Source: an uncultured Oscillospiraceae bacterium
GTDB taxonomy: Bacteria; Bacillota; Clostridia; Oscillospirales; Acutalibacteraceae
Reading direction: 5' to 3'
DNA: 56,843 bases
Assembly (NCBI GenBank): GCA_959596515.1
Contig: CAUFXR010000003.1
Span: 1-56,843, forward strand
Numbering within the stretch: the stretch's first letter is position 1; every line of letters begins with the position of its first letter. A program made the translations under genes and the position numbers. The notes beneath the pieces are model-generated. The model was not told where the DNA came from, did not search any database, and worked only from the letters and a program-made list of their open reading frames with translations. Below, one piece after another: positions 43,587 through 51,505 of this stretch.

Positions 43587-45215
43587 ATGAATCAATATCC
43601 GCTGAATCCGGTGGACTTTTATGAGAATTTTCTGAGCTTTTTACAGGGAATTGAGAAGTATGGAGATAAGCCGGCGATTACAACTTATACCAGCGAGAAA
43701 AAGGCGGTAACGAGAAGCTACCGGCAGCTTACGGAGGATGTGTATTCTCTGGCGGCGGCAATGAAAGAGAAGGGCTGGCAGGGCTGGCACGTGGCTCTTG
43801 CAGGGGAAAACAGCTATCAGTGGCTGATTACCTTTTTTGCATCCGAAGTTTTGAACTGCCCTGCAGTTTTGGTGGATATTGAGCAAAGCGTGGAAACCAT
43901 TGCCCAAATGCTGGAAACCGCCGATTCCCAGGTGGTATTTGCGTCGGCTTCCGTAGCGGAACTGTTTCAAACAGAGGCCGCGATGCCGAAGCTTCCCCTG
44001 GTGAATCACAGCGGCAAATATGGGATTTCTTTTGTGAGCCTTTTAGAAAGTGGGCGTCGCCTTCTGCTTCAGCCAGATCTTTTTTTCGATACCCTGCCAA
44101 TGGAGAAAGAACTTGCGGTGATCGCCTTTACCTCGGGTACCACCAGCGCGGCAAAACCGGTTATGCTGTCCCGAAAAGGAATACTGCATAATGCCAGCGA
44201 TTCCGTGGCAATGGTGGCCACTGGGGAAAATTTGTTTGCTTCTTTACCTTTTTACCATACCTATGGCTTGACTTGCTCCGTGTTAGGTCCTTTGATTGTG
44301 GGGGCACATCTTTGTATTAACGGCAATCTGAAAACCATGATGAGGGATCTTCATCTATTCCAGCCGGATACGATGATGACAGTCCCTTTGATGGTGGAAA
44401 TGGTCCACCGAAGGCTGATCGCCGCCGCCCAGGAACGAGGGTTGGGCGAGGAACTTACCCATAAAGCAAAGCGCAGATTTTTACGGAGAGAACCGGAAGC
44501 GGTTGCTTCGGAAAAGTTGAAAAATCTGAAGAATGAGTTTTTCCCGGGAATGGAAATCATCATTAGCGGAGGAGCCCACCTTTCGCCAGAAATCTCGCGG
44601 GATTTAAAAAAATTTGGAGTTCAGACCCTGCAGGGCTATGGCATTACTGAGTGCTCTCCGCTTATCAGCGTCAACCGCAACCAGATGAACCAGCCGGAGA
44701 GCGTAGGTGTTGTTCTCCCCAGTGTAGAACTTCGGTTCCAGGCGGGAGAGATTTTGGTGCGGGGAGAAAACGTGATGTTGGGCTATTATAAAGATGAGAA
44801 GATGACCAGGGAGTCTATAAAGGATGGTTGGTTTTATACTGGAGATTTAGGCTATCTGGATAAGCGGGGCTTTCTTTATATCACTGGTAGAAAAAAGAAT
44901 CTGATCGTTTTAAAAAATGGAAAGAAGGTTTCTCCGGAAGAGATCGAAGCGCGGGTTGCCCGGCTTCCCCTGGTCAAGGAAGTTATGGCATATGGCGCTA
45001 CGACGGGCCAATCTACAGACGATGTGAAAATCGCGGTGACGGTGTATCCAGATCCGAAAGAGACCATGGGATTGACATCCTATGAAATTCTCAATACCCT
45101 GCAAAAGGAGATCGAGAACATTAACGATCAGTATCCCTCGTATAAACAGATCCAGATGGTAAATCTGAGAGAAAATGAGTTTTCCAAAACCTCTTCACAG
45201 AAAATCAAGCGGTAA
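43587..45215 (+). CDS. Acyl-activating AMP-dependent ligase
   Basis: 542 residues of the ANL superfamily, most like long-chain fatty acyl-CoA/ACP ligases. Motifs: VIAFTSGTTSAAKPVMLSRK (P-loop), SLPFYHTYGL, GYGITECSPLISVN, DGWFYTGDLGYLDKRGFLY, ITGRKKNLIVLKNGKKVSPE. The catalytic Lys near the end sits in FSKTSSQKIKR. It probably activates a fatty acid as acyl-adenylate and loads it on the carrier protein encoded next, supplying the acyl starter for the NRPS. The chain length cannot be read from sequence. AAAGGGAG precedes the ATG. Confidence 0.87.
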   Translation: MNQYPLNPVDFYENFLSFLQGIEKYGDKPAITTYTSEKKAVTRSYRQLTEDVYSLAAAMKEKGWQGWHVALAGENSYQWLITFFASEVLNCPAVLVDIEQSVETIAQMLETADSQVVFASASVAELFQTEAAMPKLPLVNHSGKYGISFVSLLESGRRLLLQPDLFFDTLPMEKELAVIAFTSGTTSAAKPVMLSRKGILHNASDSVAMVATGENLFASLPFYHTYGLTCSVLGPLIVGAHLCINGNLKTMMRDLHLFQPDTMMTVPLMVEMVHRRLIAAAQERGLGEELTHKAKRRFLRREPEAVASEKLKNLKNEFFPGMEIIISGGAHLSPEISRDLKKFGVQTLQGYGITECSPLISVNRNQMNQPESVGVVLPSVELRFQAGEILVRGENVMLGYYKDEKMTRESIKDGWFYTGDLGYLDKRGFLYITGRKKNLIVLKNGKKVSPEEIEARVARLPLVKEVMAYGATTGQSTDDVKIAVTVYPDPKETMGLTSYEILNTLQKEIENINDQYPSYKQIQMVNLRENEFSKTSSQKIKR

Positions 45216-45256
45216 GAGCCGTGATAAAGCGCTTAGACCAAAGGAAGTGATTGCCC

Positions 45257-45493
45257 ATGCTGAAATTGATCCAGGAGATCATCTATAACGTCACCGGAAA
45301 GAGCAACATCACCGACGACACGGATTTTGTAAAGGATCTTGAACTGAACTCTTTTGACGTTATGAATATTGTGTGCGCTTTTGAGGAATATTTTGACGTG
45401 ACCATTCCTACCCGAGATGTATGGAAAATGCATCAGGTAAAAGATGTAATCAAATACATGGAGGATAAGGGAATCGAGCTACCGAAAAAATGA
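45257..45493 (+). CDS. Stand-alone acyl carrier protein
   Basis: 78 residues. The phosphopantetheine site is in DFVKDLELNSFDVMNIVCAF, with Ser in LNSFD instead of the commoner DSLD. The rest, EEYFDVTIPTRDVWKMHQVK, fits a four-helix carrier. AGGAAGTG lies upstream of the ATG at 45257. Between the ligase and the phosphopantetheinyl transferase, it is the likely acceptor of the starter acyl group and donor to condensation domain 1. Confidence 0.88.
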   Translation: MLKLIQEIIYNVTGKSNITDDTDFVKDLELNSFDVMNIVCAFEEYFDVTIPTRDVWKMHQVKDVIKYMEDKGIELPKK

Positions 45494-45506
45494 CTGGCGG
45501 TGGGAT

Positions 45507-46061
45507 ATGAGCGATATCGTGGTTTCCCTGTTTTATGTCAGGGATGGCAAAACGGCGCAGAACCGTATCAAAGAGGCAATTGAAGATTACAGTCGGGAAC
45601 ATAGAGTGGAATTTTCCCAGGGGAAAATTTTATACGAGGCTGGCGGCAGGCCCTATTTAGAGGGCCGGGCGCTGGAGCTCTCCATTTCCCACAGCGGAGA
45701 GCTTTGGGGATGCGCTTTATCTAAAGATCCGGTGGGCCTGGACATCCAACTGGTGCGAGAGAAAGGGATTCGTTCAGTGGCGAAGCGCTTTTTTCATCCG
45801 GAAGAGTATAGATATTTACAGCAGACTGGATTTTCTGATTTCTTTTCCCTCTGGACTGCCAAGGAGAGCTATGTGAAATTTACCGGCGAAGGGATCACGG
45901 ACAATTTTTCCGCTTTCAGCGTAGTCGATTCCCAGGGGCTTTTGCGGGCGGTAAACGGGATCGAGCTGAAACTAATTCCGTTTCTGCCCGAATATCGAAT
46001 TTGTGTGTGCGCTGAGCGGATCAGTGGACTTACCGTAAGAGACAAACGGGAAGAGTACTGA
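45507..46061 (+). CDS. 4'-phosphopantetheinyl transferase, Sfp type
   Basis: 184 residues. Motifs: LSISHSGELWGCALSKDPVG with LDIQ (magnesium-binding Asp) and FFSLWTAKESYVKFTGEGI (W-x2-K-E-x3-K). It converts the apo carrier domains of the NRPS and the stand-alone carrier protein to holo form. It is the last gene of the cluster, 13 bases after the carrier-protein stop, and is followed by a strong terminator. Confidence 0.92.
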   Translation: MSDIVVSLFYVRDGKTAQNRIKEAIEDYSREHRVEFSQGKILYEAGGRPYLEGRALELSISHSGELWGCALSKDPVGLDIQLVREKGIRSVAKRFFHPEEYRYLQQTGFSDFFSLWTAKESYVKFTGEGITDNFSAFSVVDSQGLLRAVNGIELKLIPFLPEYRICVCAERISGLTVRDKREEY

Positions 46062-46105
46062 TTCACGTTTTTGAAAGCAGCGGGATCCAGTGTTTTATGA
46101 GTTCT

Positions 46106-46149
46106 AAAAAAGGCCGCCGACTCTTTTAGAAGAGTCGGCGGCCTTTTTT
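46106..46149 (+). terminator. Terminator of the biosynthetic cluster
   Basis: GGCCGCCGACTCTT and its perfect complement with a TTAG loop, AAAAAA before and TTTTTT after; probably bidirectional. Confidence 0.9.
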
Positions 46150-46180
46150 AGTCATCTCTAATAGGAAACATCTGAAACAA

Positions 46181-46212
46181 GAAAAATCCCCCGGCTTATG
46201 CCGGGGGATAAA
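46181..46212 (-). terminator. putP terminator
   Basis: TCCCCCGGC/GCCGGGGGA with a TTAT loop; on the - strand TTTTTC follows. Confidence 0.85.
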
Positions 46213-46258
46213 ATTTCCATAAAAACAATTTCTGGATCAGTCTGTCAAAAGCGCGCTT

Positions 46259-47797
46259 TTAATTCTCAGGGGAAATCTCTACGCCCTTAGAACGGACAAC
46301 ATCGTCAAATTCTTTCAGCATTTCCTGGCTGGGAGCCTTGGTCAGCAAGCTGACAACGATTATCAAAATCAGATTGATGGCAAAGCCAGGCACCAAAGAA
46401 TAGAGACCAGTTTGAGTAGCCAAAGTGATGCCGTCAAACAGAGGAATATAATCCCACAGAATTACTGTCAGACCGCCGGCGATAATCCCGGAGGCGGCAC
46501 CGGCAAAGTTGGAGCGTTTCCAAAACAGGCTCATGAGAACGACAGGACCGAAGGTAGCGCCGAAGCCTGCCCAAGCGTTGGAAACTAGGCCCATAACGCT
46601 GCTGTTGGGGTCCAGAGCAATGATAAAAGCCACGGCGGAAACCACTAGAACCGTGATCCGGCTGATAAGGAGCATGGACTTATCGCTGGCTTTTTTATTA
46701 ATAACGCCCTTGTAAACGTCTTCTGAAATGGAGGAAGCGGTTACCAGAAGCTGAGAATCAGCGGTGGACATGATAGCTGCCAAAATAGCGCATAACAGCA
46801 GGCCGCCGATAAAGGGAATGTGGATGTGATTGTTGAAGATGTCCTGAATCATGTTAATGAATACATTTTCCTGCTGGCCGTTTGCCAATAAGGAATCCTG
46901 GAAATAAGACCGGCCAATAATTCCCAGAAAGCAGGCGGCGGATAAAGAAATGACCACCCAGGTAATAGCGACTTTTCTGGATTTACGGACCTCGTTTTCA
47001 TTTTTAATTGCCATAAACCGGACCAGAATATGAGGCATACCGAAATAACCTAATCCCCAGGCCAATTGAGAAATAACGCTCACAGCGCTCATGGGGTTGC
47101 CGTTGTCATAAAAAGGATTCAGAAAATTGGTGCCCAGACTGTCAAGAACAGCTTTGGTTTCACCGAAACCTCCCAAAATGGAGATCGCAAAAAACGGGAC
47201 CACCATTAAAGCGATCAGCATCATAAAGCCCTGAACGAAATCAGTCCAGCACACTGCCAGGAAGCCGCCGAAAAAGGTATAGATCAAAATAACTACGGCG
47301 CCAATAGCTAAAGCCCATACGTAGTCTAATCCAAATACGGAAGAAAATAATTTTGCTCCAGCGGAAAAGGCGGAAGCGGTATATACCAGGAAGAAAACCA
47401 TGATAAACAGAGATGAGGCTACCCTTAGAAGCTTTGATTTATCGTGAAAACGGTTTTCAAAAAACGCTGGCAGAGTTAAAGAGTTGCCGGCCCGGATGGT
47501 ATATCTGCGCAGGCGGGAAGAAATAATCACCCAGTTTAGAATGGTGCCGATACACAAGCCTACCGCAATCCAGATTTGACCGGTACCTAATGCGTAGATC
47601 GCACCGGGGAGTCCCATCAGAAGCCATCCGCTCATATCTGACGCTTGGGCGCTGAGAGCCGCGACCCAGCCGTTTAAGGAGCGTCCGCCCAGAAAATAAT
47701 CCTCTGAGCTTTTCGTCTTTTTCATTGAAAGGAAGCCAATTAGAAGCATTACCAAAAGGTAAACGCCGAATGCGATAAATGTCCACAAGTAATCCAT
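46259..47797 (-). CDS. putP: Sodium/proline symporter (SSS family)
   Basis: 512 residues with about 12-13 transmembrane helices. PutP-like features are SSEDYFLGGRSLNGWVAALS, SAQASDMSGWLLMGLPGAIY (sodium-site region), IYTFFGGFLAVCWTDFVQGF and LLCAILAAIMSTADSQLLVT. It imports proline with sodium for nutrition or osmoprotection. GGGGG lies six bases before the ATG at 47797. A small-RNA-like hairpin and a small membrane-protein gene lie upstream on the same strand. Terminated by the hairpin at 46181-46212. Confidence 0.92.
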   Translation of the reverse strand: MDYLWTFIAFGVYLLVMLLIGFLSMKKTKSSEDYFLGGRSLNGWVAALSAQASDMSGWLLMGLPGAIYALGTGQIWIAVGLCIGTILNWVIISSRLRRYTIRAGNSLTLPAFFENRFHDKSKLLRVASSLFIMVFFLVYTASAFSAGAKLFSSVFGLDYVWALAIGAVVILIYTFFGGFLAVCWTDFVQGFMMLIALMVVPFFAISILGGFGETKAVLDSLGTNFLNPFYDNGNPMSAVSVISQLAWGLGYFGMPHILVRFMAIKNENEVRKSRKVAITWVVISLSAACFLGIIGRSYFQDSLLANGQQENVFINMIQDIFNNHIHIPFIGGLLLCAILAAIMSTADSQLLVTASSISEDVYKGVINKKASDKSMLLISRITVLVVSAVAFIIALDPNSSVMGLVSNAWAGFGATFGPVVLMSLFWKRSNFAGAASGIIAGGLTVILWDYIPLFDGITLATQTGLYSLVPGFAINLILIIVVSLLTKAPSQEMLKEFDDVVRSKGVEISPEN

Positions 47798-47917
47798 ATT
47801 TTTCCCCCTCAAATTTTAACCGAGTTAAAAGTTGATACCAATTTAGTATAGCATAACTTTTTTTTAATTGCTACCCACTTTTTCGACAAATACGTCAGAA
47901 AGGTTTCTTCAGTTATG

Positions 47918-47985
47918 CCAAAAAGCGCAGCGAGAAGCTGCGCTTTTTGGAAAGGAAGGTTATGAAAAAAGTATGTTAAGCCTCA
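47918..47985 (-). ncRNA. Candidate small RNA B with anti-Shine-Dalgarno stretch
   Basis: On the - strand, TTTTTTCATAACCTTCCTTT (47970-47950) precedes a hairpin CCAAAAAGCGCAGC/GCTGCGCTTTTTGG. The arrangement is the same as in candidates A and C. It lies between the small membrane-protein gene and putP, so it may be the 3' end of that gene's transcript or a separate RNA. The + strand reading would be a ribosome site plus the five-codon frame MKKVC. Confidence 0.5.
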
Positions 47986-48001
47986 AATGGCAAAGGAGAA
48001 A

Positions 48002-48139
48002 TCAATCGTCATCTTTTTCAATGGGGATCGGCTCCATCACAGAACCTTGAGCGTGCTCTCCCATTTTCCAAATGCATTTTACTAAAAAGTAGAAACCGGC
48101 AATGACCACGGCGCTGGTTAAAATTAAATTGAAAATCAT
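48002..48139 (-). CDS. Small membrane protein, likely symporter accessory subunit
   Basis: 45 residues: one N-terminal transmembrane helix (MIFNLILTSAVVIAGFYFLV) followed by a short cytoplasmic tail ending in acidic residues. GAGGTG lies five bases before the ATG. One-helix proteins of this size are often encoded beside sodium:solute symporters, and putP is the next gene on this strand, about 205 bases on. The role, stability or activity of the symporter, is inferred from that neighbourhood. Confidence 0.6.
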   Translation of the reverse strand: MIFNLILTSAVVIAGFYFLVKCIWKMGEHAQGSVMEPIPIEKDDD

Positions 48140-48344
48140 GATGGCACCTCGTTCCCTTTGATTTGTATTTATCTTACCAGGAAATTATGGATATGTTTTG
48201 GCTTAAAAAAGAAGAATTTAAGAAAATTTCATGAAAAAATTAATAACAGGAAAGCGCGTCGGAAAACCCAAACAAATCACACAACAGTAGGAATATAAGG
48301 AATTAAACGGGAACGCTGCGCGGAGAATCACAATTACAAAAATA

Positions 48345-48430
48345 AAAAAGCGCGGTAAAACCGCGCCTTTTTAAAAGGAGAGGAAAATTATGAAAAAGTT
48401 CTTGTAAGCAATTTAATTTTTTAAGACACC
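48345..48430 (-). ncRNA. Candidate small RNA C with anti-Shine-Dalgarno stretch
   Basis: On the - strand a TATACT (48439-48434) could be a -10 element, though no good -35 is seen. The transcript would carry CTTTTTCATAATTTTCCTC, then CTCCTTTT, and end in GCGCGG/CCGCGC with TTTTTT. There is no protein gene on this strand between 48140 and 48658, so it is intergenic and stand-alone. The + strand reading is a ribosome site plus the five-codon frame MKKFL. Confidence 0.55.
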
Positions 48431-48658
48431 TATAGTATAGGCGGAAAATGTGTCAGTTGTGTGAAAAGCAAATGAAAGTTTTATAAAAATAGTACCGGGC
48501 GCGTAGTGGGTGAGTAATTTCCCCTAGGAATCCCCGCCCAGGAAGAAAGTGCTTTTTCTCGGGAAAATTTTATTTTTCCGTTACCCTAAAACACCAGGAG
48601 ATATCTGAAATCGCTTGGCATTTTAAAATTTTCACACATCGAGTTAAATCGGATAATA

Positions 48659-48856
48659 TTATTCCGCTTCCGATAAGGAAATTACCGAAGTCGGGCAATC
48701 CTGCTCAGCGGCAAGAGCCCTCTTTTCCTGACCTTTGGGAACCTGTTTCTGTGCGACAAAAGCGACGCCATTTTCGCCGGCGGAAAAAACTTCCGGACAA
48801 GTGTCATAGCATTGGCCGCAGGCGATGCAGCCATCCTGATCAATAAAAGCGTTCAA
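48659..48856 (-). CDS. Ferredoxin (single 4Fe-4S cluster)
   Basis: 65 residues. Cluster ligands CIACGQCYDTCPEVF near the N-terminus and DCPTSVI near the C-terminus give the Cx2Cx2(3)C...CP arrangement of small 4Fe-4S ferredoxins. It is a soluble low-potential electron carrier. No partner oxidoreductase is adjacent; the upstream neighbour on the strand is a ferritin-like gene. Confidence 0.85.
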   Translation of the reverse strand: MNAFIDQDGCIACGQCYDTCPEVFSAGENGVAFVAQKQVPKGQEKRALAAEQDCPTSVISLSEAE

Positions 48857-48904
48857 AAAATCACCTCACGGTTAGTATGAACGCGTCTGATGGATTTTAA
48901 ACAC

Positions 48905-49411
48905 TCAGGAGGACAAATCTTGTAAAAATTTATGCAGCACGGCCCTATGAAGTTTTTCGTCTTGGGCGATCCTAGCTAAATTAGCGGCCACTTTGGTATC
49001 TTTCAGACACTGAGACTGGCGGGTATAGGTGATATAAGCTGACTCTTCGGCCGCAATATCCATTTTCAAAAGCTTTCGGATTTCTGTGTTGTAGACTACC
49101 ATTTTGCCGCTCCATGGCAAAGCCATACCACGCTGGTAAGAGCAAAATTTCGGAGTGCCGCCCAGCAGGACAATTAGCTGCCCCAAGCGGTGCAAATGCC
49201 GTAATTCCACCAAAGCGATTTCCGATAAGGTTTTGGATATCTCAGGATAATCTTTTTGAAATAACAAAGCCTGATAGGTATATTGGTGGAATGCTGTCAT
49301 CTCGCTTTTTGGGGCGGCCAGGTTGTTGTTCAGCAGACGCGCCAGGCTGAGGTTAGCGCCGCACACCTCTACAGGCGGATAATCGGCTGGATAGGTAACA
49401 TTGATACTCAT
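48905..49411 (-). CDS. Ferritin-like diiron protein
   Basis: 168 residues, four-helix bundle. Diiron-type pairs are visible: SEMTAFHQYTYQALLF, LVELRHLHRLGQLIVLLGG (E-x-x-H), AAEESAYITYTRQ and IAQDEKLHRAVLHKFL (E-x-x-H). This resembles bacterioferritin-, rubrerythrin- or manganese-catalase-type helices; a role in oxygen or peroxide removal is likely but unproven. The ATG at 49411 with GGGAGG five bases upstream is preferred to an earlier in-frame start. Confidence 0.75.
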   Translation of the reverse strand: MSINVTYPADYPPVEVCGANLSLARLLNNNLAAPKSEMTAFHQYTYQALLFQKDYPEISKTLSEIALVELRHLHRLGQLIVLLGGTPKFCSYQRGMALPWSGKMVVYNTEIRKLLKMDIAAEESAYITYTRQSQCLKDTKVAANLARIAQDEKLHRAVLHKFLQDLSS

Positions 49412-49460
49412 AAAAACCTCCCGGGAAAATAGGAATATCAATTTATATGCGGCCGAGCCG

Positions 49461-49502
49461 ATAAAAAGAAGAACCGTGGAAAAACCATTGGTTCTTCCAC
49501 GG
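49461..49502 (-). terminator. Terminator after the NrdD-like gene
   Basis: On the - strand CCGTGGAA pairs with TTCCACGG, followed by TTCTTCTTTTT. An alternative GAAGAACC/GGTTCTTC pairing overlaps it. Confidence 0.6.
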
Positions 49503-49515
49503 CGGGATCGTGATT

Positions 49516-49791
49516 TCAGTTTGCCAGGGTGTGTTTCACCCGGTCTCTTTCCTCAGCACTTTTTGCGTTATTCCAGTGGCTCATATCGCCGACCAGATAA
49601 CCGGTAATTCTACGAATATGCTCAAACGGCACTTCCTCAAAGGTGTAATTCAAATTGACAAATTCGCCGTCAATTTCAATATTTAAGTCTTTTAATTTTC
49701 TTTGTGGATTCTTTTTTTGGACATGGTCCACATAGGCTTGTATCTCCTCGTCGGTCATCACACCGCCGATAACGGTTACATTGTTTAACAT
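49516..49791 (-). CDS. Small protein resembling the C-terminus of anaerobic ribonucleotide reductase
   Basis: 91 residues. The C-terminal third, FEHIRRITGYLVGDMSHWNN, then AKSAEERDRVKH, resembles the glycyl-radical end of NrdD (R-V-x-G-Y-L...K-x-x-E-x-x-x-R-V-K-H). The zinc-binding cysteines of full NrdD are missing. The N-terminal part (NVTVIGGVMTDEEIQAYVDH and LKDLNIEIDGEFVNLNYTFE) matches nothing I know. It could be a stand-alone glycyl-radical domain or a regulator. The start at 49791 has AAAGGAAG upstream. Relatives of this kind are often labelled anaerobic ribonucleoside-triphosphate reductase. Confidence 0.6.
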   Translation of the reverse strand: MLNNVTVIGGVMTDEEIQAYVDHVQKKNPQRKLKDLNIEIDGEFVNLNYTFEEVPFEHIRRITGYLVGDMSHWNNAKSAEERDRVKHTLAN

Positions 49792-49978
49792 ATTGAGCAC
49801 TTCCTTTAGTTGTTTGATGGTATTACAATACCATATCTTGTGTTGCAAGTCAATAATAATTCCTAATATTGTTTCGAGACTTTTCCATACGCCGCTTTTT
49901 CGCCGAATTTTGGAAATCCTCTGAAAGCCTTTTTACTTTTCCGCATAAACTGGAGAAGTAGAAAGGAGAGAAGAAAAA

Positions 49979-51055
49979 TTGATTACTATCAGCCTGTGTA
50001 TGATTGTAAAAAATGAGGAAGCGGTGATCAAGCGTTGCTTAGAAAGCGTGAAGGGGATCGCTGATGAGATGATTGTGGTGGATACAGGTTCCCAGGATCG
50101 AACCAAAGAAATCGCGGAGGAGGAGGGGGCCCGGGTATATCAATTTCCATGGATTGATGATTTCGCGGCGGCGAGGAATTTTTCTTTTTCCAAGGCAGCT
50201 ATGGATTATTGCCTATGGTTGGATGCCGACGACGTACTGCTATCGGAGGACCGGCGCAGATTGATGAAACTCAAAGAAACGCTAGAATCTGATATCGACA
50301 TGGTGATGATGAAATACAATACCGCTTTTGATTCGAAGGGGAAACCTGTGTTCTCGTATTATCGTGAGCGTCTGGTCCGCAATTTCGGGGAAGATCAGTG
50401 GATAGGGGCGATTCATGAGGTAATACCCCCTCGGGGAAAGGTGATCTATTCCACCATCGCTGTGACTCACAAAAAAATAGGAGAGGGAGATCCCGACCGG
50501 AATCTGCGAATTTTTGAGAAACTTCTCCGAGAGGGTAAAGGCCTGGATCCGAGGCAGCGTTTTTATTACGCCCGGGAGCTTTTTTATCACGCACGTTATG
50601 AAGAGGCTTCTGAGGAATTCCTGAATTTTCTTCATAGCGAACAGGGGTGGGTAGAAAACGAAATTGAGGCCTGCCGTCAACTTGCACAATGTTATCAAAA
50701 GCTGGGCAGGGAGCGGGAAGTTTTGTCAGCGCTGCTAAAGAGTCTGGAATACGATGTTCCCAGAGCGGAGACTTGCTGTGATATTGGAGCGTATTTTATG
50801 GGTCGAGAACAGTACCGACAGGCGATTTACTGGTATCAAACAGCGGTACGATGTGAAAGAAATGATCAGTCCGGTGGCTTTGTGCTGCCAGATTGCTATG
50901 ATTATATCCCATATTTACAGTTATGTGTCTGTTATGATCGTATCGGCGACTATGAGACAGCTAGAATATATAATGAGAAAGCCGGCCAATGTAAGCCGGA
51001 CTCGGAGGCCTATCTGGCAAACAAAGCGTACTTTGTGCGGAGACTTGGCCGCTAG
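49979..51055 (+). CDS. Family 2 glycosyltransferase with TPR tail
   Basis: 358 residues. The GT-A domain (about 1-200) shows ITISLCMIVKNEEAVIKRCL, VVDTGSQDRTKEIAEEEGAR, FAAARNFSF and CLWLDADDVL, the DxD-type metal motif. Residues about 200-350 are helical TPR-like repeats with YYARELFYHARYEEA, YQKLGREREVLSALL and YRQAIYWYQTAVRCE. No transmembrane helix. Start is TTG with AAAGGAG nine bases upstream. The acceptor, perhaps a cell-surface glycan or peptide, is unknown. Confidence 0.85.
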   Translation: MITISLCMIVKNEEAVIKRCLESVKGIADEMIVVDTGSQDRTKEIAEEEGARVYQFPWIDDFAAARNFSFSKAAMDYCLWLDADDVLLSEDRRRLMKLKETLESDIDMVMMKYNTAFDSKGKPVFSYYRERLVRNFGEDQWIGAIHEVIPPRGKVIYSTIAVTHKKIGEGDPDRNLRIFEKLLREGKGLDPRQRFYYARELFYHARYEEASEEFLNFLHSEQGWVENEIEACRQLAQCYQKLGREREVLSALLKSLEYDVPRAETCCDIGAYFMGREQYRQAIYWYQTAVRCERNDQSGGFVLPDCYDYIPYLQLCVCYDRIGDYETARIYNEKAGQCKPDSEAYLANKAYFVRRLGR

Positions 51056-51386
51056 TGTGGCTTAAAGTCTGGCAATGGAGGGCGAATAACGCCCCAAAGC
51101 GCTAAAAGGCCCTGAAAGTACGTGAGAATAGCGGCAAACACCTGGAAAATGAGGGCGTTTGTTTTGCTCCAAAGCCTTTTTATTGCGTGTTCAGATTCAG
51201 ATCCTAAAAGAGTAACAAAAAAGGAATACTTCTTCTGTTCTGCACTTAAAACCAGTGCAAGGGTGAGCTTTCCAACCGGCATCGCTGCCTTTCCAGTGAA
51301 TTGACTGGTGTCTGCCGATCCGGTGAATACTATGGAAGTGGCGCTTCTCGTAAAAACTTTTTGAATAGAGCGGGCGATGCCGTTAA
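51056..51386. other. Intergenic stretch without supported genes
   Basis: About 330 bases between the glycosyltransferase and the control region of the transporter. A 76-residue - strand frame (51052-51282) has no ribosome site and is not called. Confidence 0.45.
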
Positions 51387-51468
51387 AAATAGGAGATAAT
51401 CAGCGAAATAGGAAATAATCAGCGGTAAGGAAACGTCGATTGACTTTATCACATAAAATTGGTAGAAT
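51387..51468 (+). promoter_or_regulatory. NSS transporter promoter with upstream 19-bp direct repeat
   Basis: Two adjacent copies of AAATAGGAGATAATCAGCG (51387-51405, 51406-51424; one difference) stand just upstream of TTGACT (51440-51445), a 17-base spacer and TAGAAT (51463-51468). The repeats are placed like activator sites. Confidence 0.65.
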
Positions 51469-51505
51469 GTATAGACAATTTGTAAAACACTGGAGGAACG
51501 GCGAA

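Noticed and set aside
51052..51282. 76-residue - strand frame after the glycosyltransferase
   Set aside because: No ribosome site and no family resemblance.
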